IMG/VR virus record: IMGVR_UViG_3300017971_007915
Coordinates: 1 to 64,000 of that record
Origin: a virus
DNA: 64,000 nucleotides
Reading direction: 5' to 3' (one strand)
The notes beneath the pieces were generated by a model. That model was given only the letters and a program-made list of their open reading frames with translations. It was not told the DNA's origin and ran no database searches. Below are positions 7,492-14,484 of this stretch, in pieces (the first letter of the stretch is position 1; each line of letters starts with the position of its first letter). Position numbers and translations under genes: made by a program.

Positions 7492-7762
7492 TGTTTATAA
7501 ATTTGTCTTTGTTCCATCTATCTCGATAGGATCCTATTTCGAATTTTTTAATAAAACCTTTAGGATCAAGATGTAATAGCATAGAATCAGCGTGTGTAAC
7601 TTTAACGACTTGTTCTAATTGATCTATTCTATTAAGAATATCTTCTTGTTTTTCCATTATTTGAATATTTTCAAAATGGATTTGAAGATGCTTTAAAATC
7701 AAGAGAGACACCATTATTGTTATTCCTAACATTAAAAAGAAGTAGCTTTTTACAGATGTCAT
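7481..7762 (-). CDS. single-pass membrane protein
   Basis: A 93-residue protein with one hydrophobic segment (about residues 6-24), then a coiled-coil-like stretch with Leu/Ile heptads (about 27-55) and a soluble C-terminus. Topology resembles small phage inner-membrane proteins. It follows the sigma-like gene with a 1-nt gap, so the two are probably co-transcribed. Confidence 0.6.
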   Translation of the reverse strand: MTSVKSYFFLMLGITIMVSLLILKHLQIHFENIQIMEKQEDILNRIDQLEQVVKVTHADSMLLHLDPKGFIKKFEIGSYRDRWNKDKFINSDE

Positions 7763-7763
7763 A

Positions 7764-8771
7764 TTAATTCTCCTCGTAGTATTTTATCCATTTTTTTATA
7801 GTTGCGTCTGAAACATTATACATCTTTGAAATAGCTTTTATACTATATCCAAAATTGATAAGTTCTTTAAGTTCGTTTCTGGATGCTGGTGGTATATTAA
7901 ACATTTTTAGTTTGTTTTTGTATTTGATGTAATCTTTTATGGGTTCTATTTTTTCGTGATAATTGTCTGGTTTTTTTGTTATTTGATACTCATATTTTAA
8001 TGCGTGATTTCCTGTTTTTGGAGGTGTTACATAATATGCACAAATCTCATTATGATTAATCATTTTCATAAAATCATTTTGTATTTTCATTATAATTTCA
8101 TAAACTGCATAATAACTGACATCAACTTCATCAGCAATTTCTTGACATGTTTTTGCACCAAACATGTATTCATCACAAACCTTTTTAGTTGTTTCTGTTT
8201 TGGCTCTTTTTTTATAATAATTTAGAATTCTCATCATATGTTTCATAATTTCTTTTGTTATGAAATACTCATGTACTGAATTCTTTCCACCATATTTCCT
8301 ATCCCTTGCTTGAGAATTAGCTACCATACTAATAGGAGTTTTTTTTAAGTGAATAATTTCTGTCTTTATTTGAGAATATAAATTTTTCTTTACTTTTATA
8401 TTGATAAAATAAGGAAATGATGCCATTTTTGAGTCATATTCTATTAAACCTTTTTCAAATAAAATGTATGATTGTTGAAATAAATCTTTAATATCTATTC
8501 TATTAGAATAGCGTCTACAATATTTTTCATATGTAATAGATGTTGCTCTTTTTAATAAGGGAAGAAATATTACTAATAGAATATTTTTGACATCACTATT
8601 TCCTTTTTTAACAAGCTCTACTAAATAATTAATGTTTTTACAAAGTACTACCATTTCTTTATCAGATTTATTCCTCTTTCTTGCTAAAGATAATGTTTCT
8701 ATTACTAATCTGTTATACTTCGTTAATTTATATATAGTTCTTTCTATTTCTTTTTTGCTATATTTTATCAT
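7764..8771 (-). CDS. sigma-70-like transcription factor with extra C-terminal HTH
   Basis: A 335-residue protein. Residues about 90-140 resemble sigma region 2: Asp-Ile-Lys-Asp-Leu-Phe-Gln-Gln, then Gly-Leu-Ile-Glu-Tyr-Asp and Phe-Pro-Tyr-Phe-Ile, the Asp-Leu-x-Gln ... Tyr-Asp ... Phe-x-x-Tyr pattern of the core-binding helix. Around 205-235, Cys-Gln-Glu-Ile-Ala-Asp-Glu-Val-Asp-Val-Ser fits a region-4 HTH. The last 30 residues form another HTH (Ser-Ile-Lys-Ala-Ile-Ser-Lys-Met-Tyr-Asn-Val-Ser). It probably redirects host RNA polymerase to late or middle phage promoters. The family is inferred from these motifs only; the target promoter is unknown. Confidence 0.62.
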   Translation of the reverse strand: MIKYSKKEIERTIYKLTKYNRLVIETLSLARKRNKSDKEMVVLCKNINYLVELVKKGNSDVKNILLVIFLPLLKRATSITYEKYCRRYSNRIDIKDLFQQSYILFEKGLIEYDSKMASFPYFINIKVKKNLYSQIKTEIIHLKKTPISMVANSQARDRKYGGKNSVHEYFITKEIMKHMMRILNYYKKRAKTETTKKVCDEYMFGAKTCQEIADEVDVSYYAVYEIIMKIQNDFMKMINHNEICAYYVTPPKTGNHALKYEYQITKKPDNYHEKIEPIKDYIKYKNKLKMFNIPPASRNELKELINFGYSIKAISKMYNVSDATIKKWIKYYEEN

Positions 8772-8793
8772 TTATATCTTAATAAATTTTATT

Positions 8794-8952
8794 CTAATCA
8801 GTTTCATTTTCTTCAAAATTTCTACTACACATTACTGAATATGAATCTAAAGATAAAGATCTTAAAATCTCTTTTATCCTCTCATCCATAGCCTCAAGAG
8901 CACCATTATCTAATTCTTCACTAGTTTTAATAGTAAATGTAAGTGTAACCAT
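8794..8952 (-). CDS. 52-residue hypothetical protein
   Basis: Found by reading the gap upstream of the sigma-like gene. A strong AAGGAGA RBS sits 6 nt before the ATG. The product begins with a Thr-rich beta strand, then an acidic helix. It looks like a small single-domain protein; no family recognised. Confidence 0.6.
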   Translation of the reverse strand: MVTLTFTIKTSEELDNGALEAMDERIKEILRSLSLDSYSVMCSRNFEENETD

Positions 8953-9141
8953 TTAATTCTCCTTTTTACAAGTACAGACATTTATAGACAAAGAATGATC
9001 TGACTCGCCTAAAACTATTTTATTATGTATGACACACATATGCCATTCGTGACCATTTTCACAAATTCTATCTGATCTAGGACACCTACAAGATATTTGA
9101 TAAGGTGCGTTACAGATTGGACAATAATCAAAATTTTTCAT
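8953..9141 (-). CDS. Cys-rich zinc-binding microprotein
   Basis: A 62-residue protein with Cys-Pro-Ile-Cys (7-10), Cys-Arg-Cys-Pro, an Arg-Ile-Cys-Glu-Asn-Gly-His-Glu-Trp-His motif and a final Cys-Thr-Cys, so two metal sites are likely. Start overlaps the TGA of the upstream gene. One of at least eight such proteins in this region. Confidence 0.6.
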   Translation of the reverse strand: MKNFDYCPICNAPYQISCRCPRSDRICENGHEWHMCVIHNKIVLGESDHSLSINVCTCKKEN

Positions 9142-9290
9142 GTCGTATCATTTTCTTCCTTTTCTTTTTGTTTAATAATTTCTTCAACAGCTTTTGTATA
9201 ACCACATCCTTTATCTATAAATGATAAATAATGTTTCCATAATTTTTTAACCGACATTCTTTTTAATTGTTTTTCAGTATAAAATTTCAC
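9138..9290 (-). CDS. 50-residue hypothetical protein
   Basis: Found in a gap. It starts with GTG overlapping the upstream TGA (GTGA) and ends overlapping the next ATG (ATGA), so it is coupled at both ends. The product is basic and helical, with Lys-Leu-Trp-Lys-His-Tyr-Leu in the middle. Function unknown. Confidence 0.5.
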   Translation of the reverse strand: MKFYTEKQLKRMSVKKLWKHYLSFIDKGCGYTKAVEEIIKQKEKEENDTT

Positions 9291-9433
9291 TTATTCTTTT
9301 TTCTTTTATATTTATAGCATACATCATCTTCTAATATTAATATTCCTTGACCATCTCCTTCCCGTTTAAAACAAATATTCTCTGGTGTTGCATATTTACA
9401 ATTTTTACAGCAAGGTTTTTCTTTTTTGTCCAC
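9287..9433 (-). CDS. 48-residue Cys-rich microprotein
   Basis: A GTG-started frame with a GGAG RBS located in the end of the upstream gene. Cys-Cys-x-x-Cys at residues 8-12, Cys21 and Cys39 suggest one zinc site; the C-terminus is Lys-rich. Coupled to both neighbours by overlapping codons. Confidence 0.55.
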   Translation of the reverse strand: MDKKEKPCCKNCKYATPENICFKREGDGQGILILEDDVCYKYKRKKNK

Positions 9434-9840
9434 TATTTTCTCCAATAAGCATAATGTTTCCTAATACAAAGATAGTCCATATTTTCTTCATTTTGTTTAG
9501 CTTCAACTTCGAAAATTATTTCTCTATAAGAAATCCAGAAAATATCTTTGAAAAATTGTAGCCAAGTTTTTTCTTTAGATTTACTTGGTATCATTTTAAA
9601 TAAATTTATAACATATCTTATTAAAAAATGACCTACATAAAGAATGTACCATAAAATAATGCCCCATTCTCGTGCTTGTGCAAAATGAATACATTCGTGA
9701 TTTTCTATAATGTTTCCATAATCAGTATTTAAATATTCTTGTTTTATTAGAAACAAGAATCCTAAATGAGATTGAGCACTTACACCACAGGCAGTTAAAT
9801 ACTTATCAGTTATGTCTCCAGATATTGTAATAAATTTCAT
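9433..9840 (-). CDS. membrane-associated HExxH metallopeptidase-like protein
   Basis: A 135-residue protein with His48-Glu49-Cys-Ile-His52, the HExxH zinc motif, followed by a hydrophobic stretch (about 60-80) and an Ile-Phe-Glu-Val-Glu-Ala-Lys-Gln motif whose Glu could be the third zinc ligand. This is the minimal layout of a gluzincin-type protease next to a membrane helix. The start at 9840 has an AAGGAGG RBS; the longer frame to 9882 lacks one. Substrate unknown; host-protein cleavage or prohead or lysis roles are possible. It lies just downstream of a terminator. Confidence 0.55.
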   Translation of the reverse strand: MKFITISGDITDKYLTACGVSAQSHLGFLFLIKQEYLNTDYGNIIENHECIHFAQAREWGIILWYILYVGHFLIRYVINLFKMIPSKSKEKTWLQFFKDIFWISYREIIFEVEAKQNEENMDYLCIRKHYAYWRK

Positions 9841-9905
9841 CACAGCACCTCCTTGCTTAAAATTTCTACTGCTATTTGACATACTAATAGAAAAGTTAGT
9901 ACATC

Positions 9906-9934
9906 AAAAAGATTTGCATTGTGTTCTGCAAATC
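9906..9934 (-). terminator. Rho-independent terminator
   Basis: On the minus strand, a perfect 8-bp stem GATTTGCA/TGCAAATC (9934-9911) with an 8-nt loop is followed by five T (9910-9906). It separates the 9957-10151 gene from the metallopeptidase-like gene. Confidence 0.75.
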
Positions 9935-9956
9935 ATAACTAAATTTAAAACATGTT

Positions 9957-10151
9957 TTATCTTTGTTTTTCTTCGTATTCTCTTTGTTGTTCTTCTTCCA
10001 TTCTTTCTCTTTCTTGTCGTTCATACTCTTGTTCCATCCATCTTCTATAATATCCATCTTTTCCGTGATCGATATCTCCATAACACATAGAACAAGTAGT
10101 AGAACCCTGATCATCTGGTATCCAGGAACCACACATTACACAAGTAGCCAT
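9957..10151 (-). CDS. zinc-ribbon protein with charged helical tail
   Basis: A 64-residue protein. Cys-Val-Met-Cys-Gly near the start and Cys-Ser-Met-Cys-Tyr-Gly at about residue 20 form a zinc ribbon. The rest is an uninterrupted Glu/Arg/Gln helix. Other open frames across the same bases on either strand lack a comparable motif and were treated as shadows. A terminator follows it. Confidence 0.65.
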   Translation of the reverse strand: MATCVMCGSWIPDDQGSTTCSMCYGDIDHGKDGYYRRWMEQEYERQERERMEEEQQREYEEKQR

Positions 10152-10168
10152 TATTAAACCCCCTTAAA

Positions 10169-10693
10169 TTAAAAATAATCATCCTGTTTAAAATACCCAT
10201 CAGGAAGAGCTTCTCTAAAATCATCTTTCCAAACTAAATTAAATTCTTTATTATACTTATCATAAAAATCGTGAGCTGACTTTGATCTACCTTTTCTATA
10301 TAATGTTTTCCAATTGTTTGGTTCGCAAACATTAACGAGATAATGCATATTTGGTAAAGCTGGTAATTGTTCAGAATGATAAATCTTGAAAATATTAGCC
10401 AATGCATCTATGTCAAAAGATGATTTAAATTCTATATCTATCCATAAATGTACATCTGGGTATTGCATACATTCTTCATAAATTGGTTGAAGATAAAGTT
10501 CTTGAAAGTCTCCACATTTTTTCTGCCATATTGAATGAGCAAGATAAAATTTATCGCAAGTATATATTAAATCAGCTTCAAAACAATTACAATCATGTTG
10601 AGTATAAGCATCTACAAATGGTCTTAAACACCAATAATCATTATGTGAATTTTTAATAGGTATATCCAAAGGCATATTCTTTGTTAAAGACAT
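10169..10693 (-). CDS. PLC/GDPD-like phosphodiesterase
   Basis: A 174-residue protein resembling PI-PLC/glycerophosphodiester phosphodiesterase TIM-barrel enzymes. Seen: His-Asn-Asp-Tyr-Trp near residue 17, then Phe-Glu-Ala-Asp-Leu-Ile (the metal-binding Glu-x-Asp), a later His-Ser, and Leu-Trp-Ile-Asp-Ile-Glu-Phe-Lys. The family cleaves phosphodiester head groups from lipids or polymers. It is shorter than typical (about 230-300), so it may be a trimmed or divergent member. A second protein of the same broad group lies at 51.7 kb. Start has a weak GGGGG-type RBS. Confidence 0.6.
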   Translation of the reverse strand: MSLTKNMPLDIPIKNSHNDYWCLRPFVDAYTQHDCNCFEADLIYTCDKFYLAHSIWQKKCGDFQELYLQPIYEECMQYPDVHLWIDIEFKSSFDIDALANIFKIYHSEQLPALPNMHYLVNVCEPNNWKTLYRKGRSKSAHDFYDKYNKEFNLVWKDDFREALPDGYFKQDDYF

Positions 10694-10708
10694 ATTTTAT
10701 AACCCCCT

Positions 10709-11032
10709 TTATATTATGTCGTCTTCAGTCTCATAGATTTTAAAGTATCTATCCAATGTAGCAAGTTTTAAAATATTTAAAACATCATTTTGAATATTTA
10801 CTAATGCGAATTCCCCACCATGAGCTTTCATTTTTTTATTACCAGCAACTAACGCTCCTATTCCAGAAGAATCCATATAAGTTACTTTGCTTAAATCAAC
10901 AAGCACATATTTATGAGTTCCATCAGTAACAGTAAACATACTTTTCTTCAACTCACTTACATTGTATAAGTCAACTTCTCCTATAGGCTCTATGACTTTC
11001 CAGTCCATATAATCCCTAAATGTTATTCTCAT
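10709..11032 (-). CDS. STAS-domain anti-sigma factor antagonist-like protein
   Basis: A 107-residue single STAS domain of the SpoIIAA/RsbV type. The phosphorylation loop reads Met-Asp-Ser-Ser-Gly-Ile-Gly-Ala-Leu (residues 53-61), with Ser55 or Ser56 the expected phospho-acceptor. Full-length for the family. Cellular homologues bind an anti-sigma kinase and free a sigma factor. A phage copy could hijack host partner switching, or act with the sigma-like factor at 7.8-8.8 kb. No kinase or phosphatase partner is visible in the window. Confidence 0.88.
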   Translation of the reverse strand: MRITFRDYMDWKVIEPIGEVDLYNVSELKKSMFTVTDGTHKYVLVDLSKVTYMDSSGIGALVAGNKKMKAHGGEFALVNIQNDVLNILKLATLDRYFKIYETEDDII

Positions 11033-11073
11033 AACATCCCCCTAATATATTTAACGCTTTCATATCATATTAT

Positions 11074-11283
11074 TTAGCCAACTCTTTTTTTCTCCATTAA
11101 TTCAACATCCCAAGCATTATTAGATATTGATTTTTCATCAACAATACAATCATGGTAAGTACAATTAAAACAATCCTCACAACAAACTTTTAAGTGTTGC
11201 CAAAGACAATGTTTATCGTTACATACTAGGGTAGAATAACTATTTTTTTTAGTGAGCTTTCTACCACAAAATTTACAATTCAT
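11074..11283 (-). CDS. Cys-rich zinc-binding protein
   Basis: A 69-residue protein with nine Cys, including Cys-Lys-Phe-Cys-Gly (3-7), Cys-Cys-Glu-Asp-Cys and Cys-Thr-Tyr-His-Asp-Cys; probably two zinc sites. RBS GAAGGA. It lies between the STAS and receiver genes. The 80 bp on its upstream side hold only a 19-codon GTG-started frame that I did not annotate. Confidence 0.6.
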   Translation of the reverse strand: MNCKFCGRKLTKKNSYSTLVCNDKHCLWQHLKVCCEDCFNCTYHDCIVDEKSISNNAWDVELMEKKRVG

Positions 11284-11366
11284 TTTTCCTTCTTCGAGAC
11301 ATTTTCTAAACGTTTAACTCTCTTGTTTTAATTGTTCAAAGAGTCTTTTATCGCAGTTAATATCAT

Positions 11367-11774
11367 TTAGCACTCCTTTTTACCGTAATTAACCTTATAA
11401 AATAATGCCATTTTTATAGCAGTATTTAAGGATTCTACAGAAAAAGGTTTAGATAAAAATCCACAAGGTTTTAGATTTTTAAATCTATCTACGGTTAATT
11501 TTTCTGGGAATGCTGTTACAAAAATTATTGAAGTATCAATAATTTTTTGTATTTCTATTGCTGTTTCTACACCATCACGATTTCCTATAATTGAAATGTC
11601 CATAAGAACAATGTTTGGTTCGTGTTTGATTGCTAAATCAATTGCATCTTCACAATTACTAGCAATTCCCACAACATTATAATTAAAACTGTCTAAAATA
11701 GCTTGTATATTTAAAGCTATAATATTTTCATCTTCTACTACTAATATTTTTTTATGATTGTTTTCTCCATCCAT
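11367..11774 (-). CDS. stand-alone response-regulator receiver domain
   Basis: A 135-residue CheY-like receiver with no output domain. Glu14-Asp15 (metal site), Asp59 in Val-Leu-Met-Asp-Ile (phospho-acceptor), Thr87 and Lys109 (Ser-Lys-Pro-Phe) are all in place, so it should be phosphorylatable. The Glu-Asp-Glu-Asn-Ile-Ile-Ala start resembles receivers that pair with hybrid histidine kinases. No kinase is nearby, so it probably intercepts a host kinase. Its start overlaps the previous small gene, with an AGGAGG RBS. Rare in phages and notable beside the STAS protein. Confidence 0.9.
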   Translation of the reverse strand: MDGENNHKKILVVEDENIIALNIQAILDSFNYNVVGIASNCEDAIDLAIKHEPNIVLMDISIIGNRDGVETAIEIQKIIDTSIIFVTAFPEKLTVDRFKNLKPCGFLSKPFSVESLNTAIKMALFYKVNYGKKEC

Positions 11775-11931
11775 CTTGGTACCTCCTGTGTTTTATTTCA
11801 CTCTCACTATACCCTATTTGATATATATTGGTTAGAAAATGTCGAATATATTTAACTTGTTCAATTTCATTTTCTGAATTTTTTATCTTGTTTAATAATT
11901 CTTCAGATTTTTTATCAAAATTAATTGCCAT
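11752..11931 (-). CDS. 59-residue hypothetical helical protein
   Basis: Found in a gap. The frame runs from ATG at 11931 into the start of the receiver gene, overlapping it by 23 nt, and contains that gene's AGGAGG RBS. The product is helical with mixed charge. Translational coupling to the receiver suggests that they act together, but no family is recognised. Confidence 0.55.
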   Translation of the reverse strand: MAINFDKKSEELLNKIKNSENEIEQVKYIRHFLTNIYQIGYSESEIKHRRYQDGWRKQS

Positions 11932-11940
11932 ATGACGGTT

Positions 11941-12117
11941 TTATCTCCTATTAACTATATACTTCCTATGAATTTGGAGAATCTTGTTCTTTTGATTCTC
12001 CGTAAGTTCATAGTCTTGAGTATACACACTATTCATAAAATCAGATTCCCATTCATTAAGTTCGTCCGACTTCAAATTTATAATCCTTTCTATTATCGCA
12101 TCAAAATCATATCTCAT
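11941..12117 (-). CDS. 58-residue hypothetical helical protein
   Basis: A frame in the gap between annotated-size genes, with an AAGG sequence 6 nt before the ATG. Product: acidic first half, basic second half, wholly helical by composition (Asp-Ala-Ile-Ile-Glu-Arg-Ile-Ile). It ends 10 nt before the next small gene. Function unknown. Confidence 0.55.
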   Translation of the reverse strand: MRYDFDAIIERIINLKSDELNEWESDFMNSVYTQDYELTENQKNKILQIHRKYIVNRR

Positions 12118-12118
12118 A

Positions 12119-12322
12119 TTAACCTTTTTTACATTTATATCTTTCTACAGGACTAATAACAGCTTCTGCCCATTCTACTGTTTCTAAAAGAAAAAACCTC
12201 TCACCTGGTTTTTTCTTCGCAAGCTCCAACATGTCAGTAATAGCTTCATTCCTATCAGCATAAACTTTAGATGGGTTGTGGTCGCTACTGGTATTTCCTT
12301 TTTTTATCATCCAAAATTTCAT
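12119..12322 (-). CDS. hypothetical protein
   Basis: A 67-residue protein with a beta-alpha-beta look: Lys-Phe-Trp-Met-Ile at the start, Ala-Ile-Thr-Asp-Met-Leu-Glu-Leu-Ala helix, then Phe-Phe-Leu-Leu-Glu-Thr-Val. Start at 12322 preferred because the alternative 7 codons upstream overlap the membrane-peptide gene more deeply. Not recognised. Confidence 0.55.
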   Translation of the reverse strand: MKFWMIKKGNTSSDHNPSKVYADRNEAITDMLELAKKKPGERFFLLETVEWAEAVISPVERYKCKKG

Positions 12323-12459
12323 CTCAATAACCCTATCAAGCATCTAATAAATATTACTATGCCATAGACTATTCCTACTGAACCAATAAGAACCAGTAGG
12401 AAAAATCCAGCAGATTCTACCCATTCAAAATTAAGTAGAGATTTTTTTCTATAAGCCAT
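12319..12459 (-). CDS. 46-residue single-pass membrane peptide
   Basis: Found in a gap. A short basic N-terminus (Tyr-Arg-Lys-Lys-Ser) is followed by one long hydrophobic segment (about residues 17-44). Its stop overlaps the start of the next gene. The upstream RBS is weak. Possible membrane or lysis accessory; no direct evidence. Confidence 0.45.
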   Translation of the reverse strand: MAYRKKSLLNFEWVESAGFFLLVLIGSVGIVYGIVIFIRCLIGLLR

Positions 12460-12460
12460 T

Positions 12461-13567
12461 CTATGATAGTTTATCCTTTATCTTTTTTGTCAAATCATTC
12501 ATTCTTTTTTTAACTGTTTCTTGAGTTTTCTTTGCTTTTGGATATAAACCATCAACATAATCCTTTGCCAATTTCTTAACTTTTTTACTACCCTCTAATA
12601 CTTTTGGTAATTTAGGAAGATAAGATTTGTCCTCTTCTTTCATTAAATCTTTATAATTATTTACATTAGTTTTTTTCAAACGAGTATGCCTTCCTCTAAC
12701 TTCTGAAACTAATTTCTGAAGAAGTTCTTCATCCATCTCTTCAAGAGTATCCAATTCATACTCCGCATCGTCTTTTTTAATAGTATCAACAAACTTATCT
12801 AAAGTTAAGTCACAATACTCATCTATCCAATCAACTATAAAATAAAGTTTGTCTGGCATATATTCTTGAACACCAAAACAAATAGGATCTTTTTCTTTAA
12901 TCTTTTCCTTATTTGTTTTTAGTTTCTTCTCTTTTTTCTTTGTGCCGTCAACATCTGTCTTTTCTTTATAGTTGAGATACAATACCCAGATTTCATCAAA
13001 AAGTTTAAGCTTTTTAAATCTATCTATTCTTTTTTTGACGTTTGTAGGTATAGGTCTATCATAATGCTCAATCTTACTAAAGCCTATTTCAACATCTTTA
13101 ACCTTATCTCTATACTTGTTAACAACAGATTTATCAACGAAATATTCAACACCACAAACCCCAAGTTCTTGCTCTCTTACAATTATAGCAATCTTTCTAG
13201 ACAATTCCTCGTACAATGCTGTTTGACCTAAATCTTTGGCTTGTACAACTAACTTTTGAAGTTTAAGCAGTCTTTCATTAAGAAGTCTCTGCTCTAATTT
13301 TGAGAGTTTAGATTTTACGAATTTAAAGTAAAGTCTTGGGTGTATGACTTTCTTATTGTTCACCTTTTCTTCTGCCATATCGAAATGAATCTGTGTTCCG
13401 ACATCCGTTATATAATTACTATATGTTGAAGATGTCCAGGCAATGATTGCAGCAGAAGAATTCTGAATATAAAAAGTATCTCCTGTACCAGCAGAAAGAC
13501 CAGTAATACTAGAAGTCCCAGTATCATAATAAGTACCTTGAGTACTATCAGTTGTTGCCCAAGCCAT
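12461..13567 (-). CDS. hypothetical Lys-rich protein with Ser/Thr/Gly-rich N-terminus
   Basis: A 368-residue protein. The first roughly 62 residues are Ser/Thr/Gly-rich and beta-like, unlike the rest, and resemble repeats in phage appendage proteins. From about residue 64 on it is Lys/Glu-rich and helical, with a coiled-coil-like stretch (80-110). An AGGAGG RBS supports the full-length start; an internal Met64 would give a purely helical protein. Adjacent small Lys-rich genes suggest a structural or DNA-binding role, but I recognise no family. Confidence 0.55.
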   Translation of the reverse strand: MAWATTDSTQGTYYDTGTSSITGLSAGTGDTFYIQNSSAAIIAWTSSTYSNYITDVGTQIHFDMAEEKVNNKKVIHPRLYFKFVKSKLSKLEQRLLNERLLKLQKLVVQAKDLGQTALYEELSRKIAIIVREQELGVCGVEYFVDKSVVNKYRDKVKDVEIGFSKIEHYDRPIPTNVKKRIDRFKKLKLFDEIWVLYLNYKEKTDVDGTKKKEKKLKTNKEKIKEKDPICFGVQEYMPDKLYFIVDWIDEYCDLTLDKFVDTIKKDDAEYELDTLEEMDEELLQKLVSEVRGRHTRLKKTNVNNYKDLMKEEDKSYLPKLPKVLEGSKKVKKLAKDYVDGLYPKAKKTQETVKKRMNDLTKKIKDKLS

Positions 13568-14169
13568 TATTTACCTCCTGGATTCAGATTAGCCAAGAAA
13601 AATCCAGACATAAGAAGTCCGAAATCATCTATTTCAATAAGAGATTTAAGAAGTTCTTCAATTTCTATTTTATTGGCAATTCTTATAGAAGTAATATGGG
13701 TATTAGAGAAGTAATTACTTGATTGTTCACCCTTCATAGAAACAGTTCGACCTTTCTCATCCTTAACCAATCTAGGTTTACCTAATTCAAACTCATTACC
13801 AACAGGATCAGATAAAGGTACTAAAACTATTCCGTGTTTGTAGGTAATATTATTTATTTTGCTTTTGCTCTCTGGAAGTTTCTCGTTAATTACTTCACTA
13901 ATTATTTTCCTTACGTGTGGTTCTCTACAATCAAAACCAGCATTAGCAATTAATTTATCTAATTTTATTGCTTTATCGGAATATTTACTTTTCTTTTTTA
14001 TCTTTTTTATTTTTTCTCCTTTAGGATATAATTCATATTCCGCTCCCCATTCAACGGTTCTTTTATACAAAAGCTCTGCCATGTTCTTTATTTGAGTATT
14101 TTTAGATTTCTCCTTTTTAGGAGCAGTATTTTTTTTAGACTTTACAGTCTTTTTATCTTTGGTTGCCAT
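13567..14169 (-). CDS. hypothetical protein with Lys-rich N-terminus
   Basis: A 200-residue protein. The first 30 residues are almost all Lys, Ser, Thr and Asn (a disordered basic tail, typical of nucleic-acid contact), followed by a mixed domain with Cys76 and a Leu-rich C-terminus ending Asn-Leu-Asn-Pro-Gly-Gly-Lys. Its stop shares a base with the next start. RBS GGAGG. Not recognised. Confidence 0.55.
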   Translation of the reverse strand: MATKDKKTVKSKKNTAPKKEKSKNTQIKNMAELLYKRTVEWGAEYELYPKGEKIKKIKKKSKYSDKAIKLDKLIANAGFDCREPHVRKIISEVINEKLPESKSKINNITYKHGIVLVPLSDPVGNEFELGKPRLVKDEKGRTVSMKGEQSSNYFSNTHITSIRIANKIEIEELLKSLIEIDDFGLLMSGFFLANLNPGGK

Positions 14170-14188
14170 TGTAATGGTCCTCCCTTTT

Positions 14189-14356
14189 TTAATCTTTGTT
14201 TTTATCTACATAATATTGTATAGCCTTTTGTAAAAAATCGAAAGTTGTTGTGTCATACTTTCCAGTTAATTCCTTTAAAGTTTTTCTTAAAGTTTCCTTA
14301 TCTTCATTTGAAGGGCAATTAATTGATAGAATCGACCTATTTTCTTTTGTATCCAT
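14189..14356 (-). CDS. small ribbon-helix-helix-like protein
   Basis: A 55-residue protein. Start at 14356 chosen for a TGGAG RBS. A short strand (Arg-Ser-Ile-Leu-Ser-Ile-Asn-Cys) is followed by two helices ending Phe-Leu-Gln-Lys-Ala-Ile-Gln-Tyr-Tyr-Val, which is reminiscent of a small RHH DNA-binding protein. This is a fold guess only. It heads the operon that begins after the 14.46 kb terminator. Confidence 0.45.
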   Translation of the reverse strand: MDTKENRSILSINCPSNEDKETLRKTLKELTGKYDTTTFDFLQKAIQYYVDKNKD

Positions 14357-14452
14357 ATTTTCTCCATTTAAAAGGTAAGCATCATATATGTATGACATAT
14401 ATTACAATATAATAATGCCACATAATAAAATCAATAACTTTTTTTATTAATA

Positions 14453-14484
14453 ATAAAAAACTCTCTTTTTAAGAGAGTTTTTTT
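14453..14484. terminator. bidirectional Rho-independent terminator
   Basis: A 9-bp stem AACTCTCTT/AAGAGAGTT (14459-14467 and 14471-14479) with a TTT loop is flanked by A-rich and T-rich runs on both sides. The ThiF-like gene's stop codon lies inside the hairpin, so the triad at 14.5-16.1 kb ends here. Confidence 0.8.

Noticed and set aside
9896-10157. Overlapping frames on both strands across the 9957-10151 gene
   Set aside because: Only the 9957-10151 frame has a CxxC pattern; the others are low-complexity shadows, and one would cross the terminator.
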